Positions 28,116 to 35,492 of a stretch of 64,000 nucleotides of DNA are shown one piece after another. A program made the position numbers and the translations under genes. The DNA lies in NCBI GenBank assembly GCA_002405475.1, contig DHLX01000018.1, positions 248,001-312,000 on the forward strand, given 5' to 3'. Position 1 is the stretch's first letter. Every line of letters starts with the position of its first letter. Under the pieces are notes generated by a model. That model did no database searches. It worked only from the letters and a program-made list of their open reading frames with translations, and had not been told where the DNA came from. The DNA is from Burkholderiales bacterium UBA4657. Lineage in GTDB: Bacteria > Pseudomonadota > Gammaproteobacteria > Burkholderiales > Burkholderiaceae_E.

Positions 28116-28955
28116 TTAGTGTAGTGTTGCATTCTGTTTGGAACTTAATCGGTCGTTGGCACGGATGACTTTCTGCAGGATGTCAGAGGCGCTCTTTGTC
28201 CAGATGAAGGGCTTGGGTTTGGTGTTGTGATGGGCAACGTACTCGTGGATAGCGGCGACCAGCTCCGGCACGCTGGTGAACACTCCGCGGCGCAGGCGAT
28301 TGACCGTGATGTCGCGGAAGAATCGCTCCACCATGTTCAGCCACGAGGCTGAGGTTGGTGTGAAGTGCATATGCAAGCGCGGATGCCTGTCCAGCCATTC
28401 CTGCACGACCGGATGCTTGTGGGTGGCGTAGTTGTCGGCGATCAGGTGCAGCGTCTTGTCCTTGGGCGTCTCGCGGTCGATTTTGCGCAGGAATCTCAGC
28501 CATTCGACATGGGTATGCCGCTGCTGGCATTGACCGATGATCCGTCCGTCCAGCACGTTCAGTGCCGCAAACAGCGTGGTCGTGCCGTTGCGCTTGTAGT
28601 CGTGAGTCATCGTCTGAGCGCGGCCTTTTTTCATCGGCAGCCCGGGCTGTGTGCGATCAAGCGCCTGCACCTGGGTCTTCTCGTCGCAGCACAGCACCAG
28701 TGCGTGCTCGGGTGGGGAGATGTACAGGCCCACGATATCTTCGAGCTTCTGGGCGAACTTCGGGTCGCGCGAGACCTTGAAGCCCCGCACCAGGTGGGGC
28801 TTGAGGCCGTTGGCCTGCCAGTGGCGCATCACGGTGCTGGGGCTGACAGCCAGCTCTGCGGCCATCGTGCGCGTGCTCCAGTTCGGCCACGATCTCTGTG
28901 GGGCTGTAGCCTGTGCGTGGGGTTGGGTCATCGGCTTCGGTACCGCCCTTATCAA
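28116..28955 (-). mobile_element. IS630-family transposase, N-terminally truncated
   Basis: A frame of 279 residues. The DDE catalytic set is intact: Asp in LCCDEK, Asp in HLIADNYATH and Glu in NMVERFF, with WLNMVERFF-type spacing of IS630/Tc1 transposases. From WSTRTMAAE onward it reads as a normal transposase, starting in the second half of the N-terminal DNA-binding region; intact relatives are about 60-70 residues longer. The first codons (a TTG at 28955) are not recognisable and lie directly behind the haloperoxidase gene end. No matching terminal repeat was found on the truncated side, so the element is probably a remnant that cannot move by itself. Confidence 0.8.
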
Positions 28956-30394
28956 GTTGCCGGTTGGTAAACCTTGGCCATGACATGATTGGACACGTTT
29001 TTACCCTGCGCGATCCCGGCGGTCTTGTCGAACGACCAATGGATGCCGAGATAGATGCGGCTCTGTCCGTTCTCCTCTTCGGCCTGCGACAGCGTGGCAA
29101 AGCTGCGCGGCTGCAAGGGGCGAACATTACCCGTGTTGTCGCGGGTCACGCCGTTGAACTCATCGGAGACGAAGGTGAAAGGCACGTTGTCTGTGGCAAG
29201 GACGTTGCGCAGCACTTGGAACATTGCGGCGCCGAAGCCGGCATGTCCCGACGGATACGCCGGAAACGGCGGCGTGAAGTTCAAGTTGGTAGTGTTGCTG
29301 GCCGGAGCACCGAGCGGAGTGAAGCCGACATCGCCAATGGTCAGCGCATTTCCATCGCCGGTCTGACTTGGCCCGGTTCCGGGATCGGACTCGCGGATGC
29401 CGCCAACGGGACGCCAGAAGTTGTAGAAGAACTTCGATTCCCAGATGGCGATACCAGCATCGGCCATGCTGATGTTGACGAGCGCCATCAGCCGCGCCAG
29501 CTCAATGCCGTTCAGCCCGCGTTCCTTGCCGATCTGCAAAGCAATCTGATTATAGAGACGTGGAGGAGCACCCAAACCCGGCACACCGTCGTAGGCCCAG
29601 TAGATGCCAATCCGACGCTGATTTTCCGTGCGGATCGTTGGCGTAATCACTCCATCGCCGCCGAGGGACTTGACTTCCGCGAACGAGTTGGCGTACTGAA
29701 GGCTGTCCAATAGTGGTGGTGGCGGCACGCGGAATTGATCGGAGCGGTCGAGGGCAAATGGCTTGACATTACGCCAACCGGCTCCAAGCGCTACTTGGCC
29801 GGGGTTGAGTGGGTCGGACCGCCACTAGCCGGCCTCGACGCCGGGCGTATAGGTCACGGGCAGATTCGCGCCATCGTTTGCACGCTGGGCAAGAATCGCG
29901 GCCGCAGCTTGCTGCCCCAAGAGTACTCCTTTGCTTCGCGCTGTGGTGTCGACGATACCCTGGAGGTCCTCTGCCAGACGTTGTCCAAAGGTCTGTGAGT
30001 GCGACGGATAGAGCGCAACCAGGGTATCGTGCGCTGCCTGCGCGACGGCCGCCTGAATTGACGTGCCCAGCGGTGCCGCGCTCAGGCTGGTGTAACTCTT
30101 ATATCCACCGCTGATCGCGATGATGGCATCGAACATGGCGATATGCACGATGGCCAGGGCACGGCTAGAGCGGCCGGGTTCGAGCTGGTGGCCGAACGTA
30201 CGCACCTCACCTACCTGTAGCGGCGTGTGATCAAGCGCGCCCGCGTCATTCGCAATCCGGTTCCAGCGTTGAACAGAAATTGATGCGGAATCCTCGCCGC
30301 CAGACGACGAAAGACAACCACCTAGGAGCAATACGCTGCAAAACACCATCACAAGGCCGCGCACCCGGCCAGCTAGAATGAACATAGAACACAT
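28952..30394 (-). pseudogene. Vanadium-haloperoxidase/PAP2-type lipoprotein, split by one in-frame TAG
   Basis: Two open parts in the same frame, 30394-29828 and 29824-28952, are separated only by a TAG at 29827-29825; the codons on both sides still read as family sequence (PGVEAG, stop, WRSDPLNPG). The start has a strong GAGGAGG site. The first part carries a lipoprotein signal (LLLGGC). The second carries the full vanadate-binding/acid phosphatase set: KFFYNFWRP, YPSGHAGFGA and SRIYLGIHWSFD. The intact protein, about 480 residues, would act outside the cytoplasm as a haloperoxidase-like or phosphatase enzyme. As written, only the first 189 residues would be made and no active site. A CAG-to-TAG change would explain it. 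Confidence 0.8.
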
Positions 30395-30933
30395 ATAACC
30401 TCCTCACGAGAAGTATCGAGGGTTTTGCTCGATAACGAACTTGGCGTCCCAACGTTTTCACTAGGGACGGATGCAAGTTAATGATTGACTGGCTGAAACT
30501 GAAGTTTTTATCCGGGCTTTGAGTCGGGCAATACCAAAGAGGTGCGCCAACAAACTGACCGCCGGCAAAAAGCGGCAACCACGCCGGGCAGGCGATAATG
30601 AAAGGAATGACGAAAACAAAAAATAAGCAATTTATGTGCCATGATCGTCTCACTTTTGTTATTTATGCATGTGAAAAATTACCGATCTGTGGCCAATTTG
30701 TCAATAGCCAATGTGATTTATCTCGCAAAAAATGGACGACTCGCCTTAAGCGCACGTCAAGCGTCTGGTTTTTTGGGGGATATGGGGAAGTTCCATAAGG
30801 CGGGCGGCGTCCCTTTCCCGATACCTTAAATGAACATCATGAGCGCGTGGCGGGACGACACAATGATCGTGATGAATACTGCTGGTGAGCCTGGGTTCCG
30901 GTAATATTCACAAAAAAAGGACGTGATTTTCAA
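30395..30933. other. 539-base gene-free region with lower GC
   Basis: Divergent gap between the haloperoxidase pseudogene and the DUF1566 gene. The short open frames here have no ribosome sites or recognisable products. The middle (about 30600-30720) is clearly AT-richer than its surroundings, which suits promoters or foreign DNA. Near 30905-30923 a purine-rich AAAAAAAGGA lies upstream of the DUF1566 start. The only structured element I see is the inverted repeat at 30414-30434. Confidence 0.5.
30414..30434. repeat. Inverted repeat in the leader of the haloperoxidase gene
   Basis: Perfect seven-base arms TATCGAG and CTCGATA with a seven-base loop, about 20 bases upstream of the haloperoxidase start codon. 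It may be an operator or an mRNA hairpin close to the ribosome site. Confidence 0.45.
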
Positions 30934-32160
30934 ATGTTTGCGCTTTTGCCCCCATATCTTGCCCTGTTGAAGAATAGGGTTCCCCGGCTGATGCTGCTGT
31001 TAATACTGTTTTGCACCGGTTTATTAAGCCCTGCCAGCGCGCAGTCTGCGTCGTCACCAGCCACCGTACCCGGCACCGGGCAAGCGCGCTGTTATGACGA
31101 CGCCGGCCCGATTGCCTGCCCGGACCGCGGCCAGCCCTATTTCGGACAGGAGCCGGGCTTTCGGATAGCACCCCGCGGCTTGCGCGCCCATGATGATGCT
31201 ACCGTGAGTGACGAGGTCACCGGCTTGACCTGGACTCGTGCCTGGTACGGGCCGATGAGCTGGGCGGAAGCGCAAAGCTTTGCCCAAACACTCACAATCG
31301 GCGGTCATCATGACTGGCGCTTGCCCAGCATCAAGGAACTCTACACGCTGATGGATTTTGGTCGTGGCTATTTTTCAGCGACAGCCGATACTTCGGTGCC
31401 TTTTATTGATACCTCGTTATTTGACTTTTCTTACGCCACAGGGACGCGTTTTATTGATGTGCAGGAGTGGTCAGCCACACCGTATGTGGCTACGACCATG
31501 AACCGTGATGCGACGATATTCGGGGTCAATTTTGCCGATGGACGTATCAAGGGTTACCCGCTTTATCGCCCCGGTTCGGGCGGCAGGCAGCCACAGGCTA
31601 TGCGGGCGCGGTTTGTGCGCGGGCCAGGCTACGCCCTCAATCGGCTGAATGACCGGGGTGATGGCACCGTGACTGACACCAGCACCGGCCTGATGTGGCA
31701 GAAGCGGGATGACGGGGTGGGACGTAACTGGCGTGATGCGCTGGCCTATTGCGCCAGCCTGACGCTGGCCGGCCACCACGATTGGCGCCTGCCGCATGCC
31801 AAGGAACTGCATACTATCGTTGACTATACGCACGCCCCGGCCGCGACGGGTAGTGCAGCGCTGGTGCCGCCGTTGCAGACCAGCATCATCGAATCCTACT
31901 TCTGGACTGCCACCACCATTGCCGATGGTCCGTCCCATGCGAAATATGAGAAGGCGGTCTATTTTGCCTTTGGTCGGGCCTTGGGCTGGATGGCATTGCC
32001 GCCACGAACAGATCAGCGGCAACTCATGGATGTGCATGGCGCCGGTGCGCAGCGTGCTGACTTCAAGGCCGGAGACCCGACACGTTACCCCCAGGGCTTT
32101 GGCCCGCAGGGCGATGAGGTGCGGATTTTGAATCAGGTTCGTTGTGTTCGCCGCTTGTGA
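30934..32160 (+). CDS. Secreted protein with two DUF1566 (Lcl C-terminal) domains
   Basis: 408 residues. A hydrophobic N-terminus (about 17-36) ends at an SPASAQ signal peptidase site. A short CYDDAGPIACP segment typical of DUF1566 proteins follows, then two related domains, about 85-225 and 235-400, each with W-x-x-A ... HHDWRLP-x-x-KEL. DUF1566 proteins are envelope or secreted proteins of unknown function. AAAGGA lies upstream of the start. gspC begins 13 bases downstream on the same strand, so the two are probably co-transcribed, and the product could be a secretion substrate, which is speculative. Confidence 0.82.
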   Translation: MFALLPPYLALLKNRVPRLMLLLILFCTGLLSPASAQSASSPATVPGTGQARCYDDAGPIACPDRGQPYFGQEPGFRIAPRGLRAHDDATVSDEVTGLTWTRAWYGPMSWAEAQSFAQTLTIGGHHDWRLPSIKELYTLMDFGRGYFSATADTSVPFIDTSLFDFSYATGTRFIDVQEWSATPYVATTMNRDATIFGVNFADGRIKGYPLYRPGSGGRQPQAMRARFVRGPGYALNRLNDRGDGTVTDTSTGLMWQKRDDGVGRNWRDALAYCASLTLAGHHDWRLPHAKELHTIVDYTHAPAATGSAALVPPLQTSIIESYFWTATTIADGPSHAKYEKAVYFAFGRALGWMALPPRTDQRQLMDVHGAGAQRADFKAGDPTRYPQGFGPQGDEVRILNQVRCVRRL

Positions 32161-32173
32161 CACAATCGGGCTT

Positions 32174-32602
32174 ATGAAACGTCTTTCTTTCTGGATTAGT
32201 TTGGGGTTAGCCTGCCTGCTGAGTGCGATACTGGCTTTCTGGGGGGTACGCCTGGCTGAAAAAGCTCCACCCGTGATACCCCTGACACCGCCCGATGCGG
32301 CGCCCAAGCTTGACTACTCGCTTCAGGCGCGCCTGTTTGGCGCCGGCGTGCAAACAGGCGCGGTAGCCAATATCAGCATCCGCTTGGCTGGCGTTATTGC
32401 ACCCGGTTCGGCTCAGGGCCGGGGTGTCGCCGTGCTGGCGGTTGAATCCAAACCCATGCGCGCCTATCGTACGGGGGATGAAATTGCACCGGGCATACGT
32501 CTGCTGCAAGTTCAGCCCACGCGGGTTGTGATAGAGCAAAACGGGGTGCGCAGCGAAGTGCTACTGCCTGTCTCTGCAACCCGTTCGGTAGCGGTCAACT
32601 GA
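32174..32602 (+). CDS. gspC: Type II secretion inner-membrane protein GspC (short form, no PDZ domain)
   Basis: 142 residues from the ATG at 32174. One membrane helix (about 6-26) is followed by the HR domain: ARLFGAG, ISIRLAGVIAPGSAQGRG, then KPMRAYRTGDEIAPGIRL and a final strand. The long C-terminal PDZ or coiled-coil part of classical GspC is missing, as in several betaproteobacterial versions. GspC connects the inner-membrane platform to the secretin GspD. It is the only core subunit absent from the operon at 17.6-28.0 kb; it lies about 4.2 kb upstream of gspG on the opposite strand, behind DUF1566. Confidence 0.82.
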   Translation: MKRLSFWISLGLACLLSAILAFWGVRLAEKAPPVIPLTPPDAAPKLDYSLQARLFGAGVQTGAVANISIRLAGVIAPGSAQGRGVAVLAVESKPMRAYRTGDEIAPGIRLLQVQPTRVVIEQNGVRSEVLLPVSATRSVAVN

Positions 32603-32715
32603 TAAAAATCGTAAGCGAGGTATCTGTCTGCAACAGACGACAACGCCAGCGACAGTCTGGGCGTTAATGGGCACAGGCTGGTTATTTCAACCCGCCCTTT
32701 ACCGGAGAACGCAAC

Positions 32716-33006
32716 ATGAAAACCCGTTTGATTGCTTTGAGTCTGATGACAGTTTTTTCTGCCAGCGCCTGGGCCGCCGACCCTGCCCCTGCCAATGCCG
32801 GCGGGTCGAAACGCCACGAGACAGCGCAACGCTGGAAAGCCGCCGACACTGATAAGGACGGCGCCATCAGCAAGCAGGAGGCAGAAGCCGCCAAAATGCA
32901 GCATCTGAGTGGCAATTTTGACAAGCTCGACAGTAACAAGGATGGCAAAGTCACGCACGAGGAAATGCGCGCCGCCCGCAAAGCGCACAAAGCAGGAAAG
33001 CAGTAA
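32716..33006 (+). CDS. Small secreted EF-hand protein
   Basis: 96 residues with a signal peptide (cleavage near SAWAADP, about residue 21). Two EF-hand calcium loops are clear: DTDKDGAISKQE at about 48-59 and DSNKDGKVTHEE at about 77-88, each with acidic residues at positions 1, 3, 5 and 12. A basic C-terminus follows. It likely binds calcium in the periplasm or outside. GGAGAACGCAAC lies just upstream of the ATG. It is 114 bases after gspC, perhaps separate from that transcript. Confidence 0.85.
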   Translation: MKTRLIALSLMTVFSASAWAADPAPANAGGSKRHETAQRWKAADTDKDGAISKQEAEAAKMQHLSGNFDKLDSNKDGKVTHEEMRAARKAHKAGKQ

Positions 33007-33018
33007 TCCCCGCCCAAC

Positions 33019-33048
33019 CCGCCTGAACCTTTAACGCGGTTCGGGCGG
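33019..33048. terminator. Stem-loop at the convergent ends of the EF-hand gene and phhA
   Basis: Arms CCGCCTGAACC and GGTTCGGGCGG pair over 11 positions (one T-G wobble) around an eight-base loop. One arm is in the last codons and stop of phhA. There is no run of T on either side, so it is not a textbook terminator; it may still stop or protect both converging transcripts. Confidence 0.42.
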
Positions 33049-33921
33049 ATATACGCGCTCGTCCGGCAAGACGATATTTTCGGCGTAAGGATCGGCGCCC
33101 TGCAGGCGTTCATACACCGGTGTGAAATCGGGCGCAGTTGCCTCGAATAACTGTTCAATGCTCTCGATGACGAAATAGGTGTCCTGAAAACGGTCGATGT
33201 GGTAACGGCTTTGCATGACGCGGTCGCGCTGGAATGCTATTCGTTGCGGTCTTGGGTCGTGCAGGGCATAGACCGGCTCACTGTCCGAGCTCAAAATACC
33301 GGCACCATAAATGCGCAAACCTGAATCGGTCTTGATCAGACCAAACTCAACCGTGTACCAATACAGCCGTGCCAGACACTCCAGCGCGCCGCCATAGCGC
33401 GCCGGGTCTTGTTGTGCCAGCCGATGTGCTTTCATGCCACCGGCACCATAAGACTGCATATAGTCGGCGAATACCGGGTTGAACAGCAGCGGCACATGGC
33501 CAAAAAAATCATGAAAGATGTCGGGTTCAACGATGTAGTTGAACTCATGTTCCTCACGCAGCCACGTAGTGACCGGGAAGCGTCGTTGCGCCAGCAAAGT
33601 AAAGAAAGCCGCCTCGGGAATCAGCCCGGGAACAGCGGCCAGTTCCCAGCCGGTGGCACGGCGTAAACGTCGGCTGATGTCGTCAAACCGCGGCAGTGCC
33701 TGGTCGGCGTCGAGCCGCGCCAGCGCCTGCAAGAAATCCTCGCACGCCTGGTCACGAATATGTGCCGAGCGTGCCGCATACAGGTGCCGGTAACGCTCAT
33801 GCTCGGTCGGCGTGTACGCGCCATAAGCCTGATCACAGGTCCAGTCCGGTGCCATGGTGGAGTAATCACCCCGCACCCCTTGGCCGGTGGCACCATAAGA
33901 AAGTTGCGCTGTTGTATCCAT
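33031..33921 (-). CDS. phhA: Phenylalanine 4-monooxygenase
   Basis: 296 residues, normal for bacterial forms. The iron ligands are visible as H137 and H142 in HDFFGHVPLL and E192 in YTVEFGLI, and the pterin-binding region around GAGILSSDSE is present. It converts phenylalanine to tyrosine using tetrahydropterin and O2, opening the aromatic amino acid degradation route. It is divergent from an Lrp-type regulator 75 bases away, which probably controls it. A pterin dehydratase partner (phhB) is not in the window. Confidence 0.96.
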   Translation of the reverse strand: MDTTAQLSYGATGQGVRGDYSTMAPDWTCDQAYGAYTPTEHERYRHLYAARSAHIRDQACEDFLQALARLDADQALPRFDDISRRLRRATGWELAAVPGLIPEAAFFTLLAQRRFPVTTWLREEHEFNYIVEPDIFHDFFGHVPLLFNPVFADYMQSYGAGGMKAHRLAQQDPARYGGALECLARLYWYTVEFGLIKTDSGLRIYGAGILSSDSEPVYALHDPRPQRIAFQRDRVMQSRYHIDRFQDTYFVIESIEQLFEATAPDFTPVYERLQGADPYAENIVLPDERVYPPEPR

Positions 33922-33995
33922 AGTGCTAGCTTAGTGCTTTTTAATTCTATTTATATTGCTTTTTTTGCTTTAAAAAGTATGAAAAAGGGTGATTT
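33922..33995. promoter_or_regulatory. AT-rich divergent promoter region of phhA and the Lrp-type gene
   Basis: 75 bases, strikingly AT-rich (long T runs around 33940-33972, and A runs just after). Lrp-family proteins prefer such DNA, so autoregulation and control of phhA from one site are likely. Individual boxes cannot be fixed by eye. Confidence 0.5.
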
Positions 33996-34487
33996 ATGCC
34001 AAATATTCAAAATATGGAGTTGGATCGTACCGACCGGCGCATTTTGCAATTGTTGCAACAGGACGCACGCCTGACCAATCAGGACATCGCCCAGCGTGTC
34101 AATCTGTCGCCGTCTCCGTGTCTGCGGCGTATCAAACGTCTGGAAGAAGCGGGGGTCATACGTCAGTACGTCGCCATGCTCAACCCTGCCAGCGTGGGGC
34201 TGGGCGTGCTGGCTTATATCAGCGTGAAGCTCGAGAAATTGAGTCACAGCGACGGTGGAAAGTCGCCGCTCGACACCTTTAGAGCGGCCGTCAACACCTG
34301 GCCCGAAGTTGTGGCCTGCTACGCCATGACGGGAGATATGGACTATCTGCTGCGCGTTCACGTGGCCGATCTTGACCATTTTTCCCGCTTCGTCATGGAT
34401 AAGCTGCTCAAACATCCAGCAGTGGCCGATGTCAAGTCCAGCTTTGCGCTTGAACGCATCAAAGACACCACGGCATTGCCGCTTTAG
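33996..34487 (+). CDS. Lrp/AsnC-family transcriptional regulator
   Basis: 163 residues. The N-terminal winged helix-turn-helix starts at LDRTDRRILQLLQQDAR and includes DIAQRVNLSPSPCLRRIKRLEE. The C-terminal AsnC ligand-binding domain has the sequence around VVACYAMTGDMDYLLRV. Lrp-family regulators sense amino acids. The divergent phhA makes phenylalanine or tyrosine the likely effector, by inference. Confidence 0.92.
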   Translation: MPNIQNMELDRTDRRILQLLQQDARLTNQDIAQRVNLSPSPCLRRIKRLEEAGVIRQYVAMLNPASVGLGVLAYISVKLEKLSHSDGGKSPLDTFRAAVNTWPEVVACYAMTGDMDYLLRVHVADLDHFSRFVMDKLLKHPAVADVKSSFALERIKDTTALPL

Positions 34488-34535
34488 TCGCAGAAAAACA
34501 CCAAACCCTTGCCCTCAGCCGGTCTCAAACCTATC

Positions 34536-35492
34536 ATGCAACGCGTGACCCCACTTGATTTATACCGATCCGAGGACCTCGACGGCGACAATACCCGGCT
34601 CGCCTGGGACAGTTACGCCCGGCATTTTTTGCTGGATGGCGATTCCTGGCTCGGAGCCGCACAGTTACCCCCACAACTGCGCTTTCACTCTCGAACCTGT
34701 GGCGTTAGTGTCAAACCGGGGGCGGTACGCCTGCGCCATCTGGTACAGATCAATAGCGATCCGGTTTTCAGGGCTTTGGTCGAGGGACCTCAGGCCCGAC
34801 CCTGGAGCGCATGGTTGATGTCGCTGGGCCTGGACGATTTGCTTGATGCAGTGCAGGTACCCGCTACAGGCCGTGCCGCACATCACCCACACTTGCGACT
34901 GTTGCGCAAGCAGGAGGAATGGGGTGACATCAGCCTGGGGGCGCGACGTTACCTGAGTGAAAATGGCTGGCAGACCTTCGAGCGCTATTACCGCGCCAAT
35001 CTCGATGCCTTGATTCAGCTCAGGGATCAGCCCGGCAGTTTGTGCCGTGGCGTGCCGGTATTTCTGCATACCTATGCCTTGCCTACACCACGCAATGCCG
35101 CTGCCAGCGCGCAGGTTGGACCCTGGTTTTATCGAGCCGTTAAAGCCTATGCTATTCCGATTACCGACTGGGTGGGTGTGGCAGAACTACTCATGGAACA
35201 GTTCGCGCAATTACTCATGGCGCTGGGTACTGAAACCGGCCGTTATCCTAATTTACACGTTTATGACTCCTTACGTCACTGCTCTATCGAGCGTGCCGGG
35301 CTGGGCGAGAAAGGCGTTAGCGGAGACTGGGCGGATGAAATGCACCTGACCCCGGCAGGCTACGCCAAGCTGGCCTCGGGCTGGGTCGAGCATATAGAAA
35401 ATCTTATGCAGCAAGCTGCGCTAGGCGCAGGGCACACACACCGCACCAGTGATCTGGTTCGGCCGGTAAGTCGTCAGACCCTTCAGCCCTGA
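34536..35492 (+). CDS. SGNH/GDSL-like hydrolase-type protein of uncertain function
   Basis: 318 residues from an ATG at 34536 (a TTG at 34509 is also possible). Near residue 30 there is LLDGDSWLG, which resembles the GDS nucleophile block, and near residue 280 DEMHLTPAGYAKLA, which matches the D-x-x-H block of SGNH hydrolases. A middle segment with VFLHTYALPTPR also fits. There is no signal peptide. The natural substrate is unknown. Its last 72 bases overlap the end of the convergent ribonucleotide reductase gene, unusual for two real genes. Confidence 0.65.
   Translation: MQRVTPLDLYRSEDLDGDNTRLAWDSYARHFLLDGDSWLGAAQLPPQLRFHSRTCGVSVKPGAVRLRHLVQINSDPVFRALVEGPQARPWSAWLMSLGLDDLLDAVQVPATGRAAHHPHLRLLRKQEEWGDISLGARRYLSENGWQTFERYYRANLDALIQLRDQPGSLCRGVPVFLHTYALPTPRNAAASAQVGPWFYRAVKAYAIPITDWVGVAELLMEQFAQLLMALGTETGRYPNLHVYDSLRHCSIERAGLGEKGVSGDWADEMHLTPAGYAKLASGWVEHIENLMQQAALGAGHTHRTSDLVRPVSRQTLQP

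Noticed and set aside
28657..29127. Overlapping minus-strand frame ending inside the transposase and covering the haloperoxidase end
   Set aside because: It is in a different frame from both real proteins and its translation is arginine- and proline-rich, as expected of a shadow frame.
30598..30798. Small plus-strand open frame of about 66 codons
   Set aside because: No ribosome site, no recognisable product, and it lies in AT-rich non-coding DNA.
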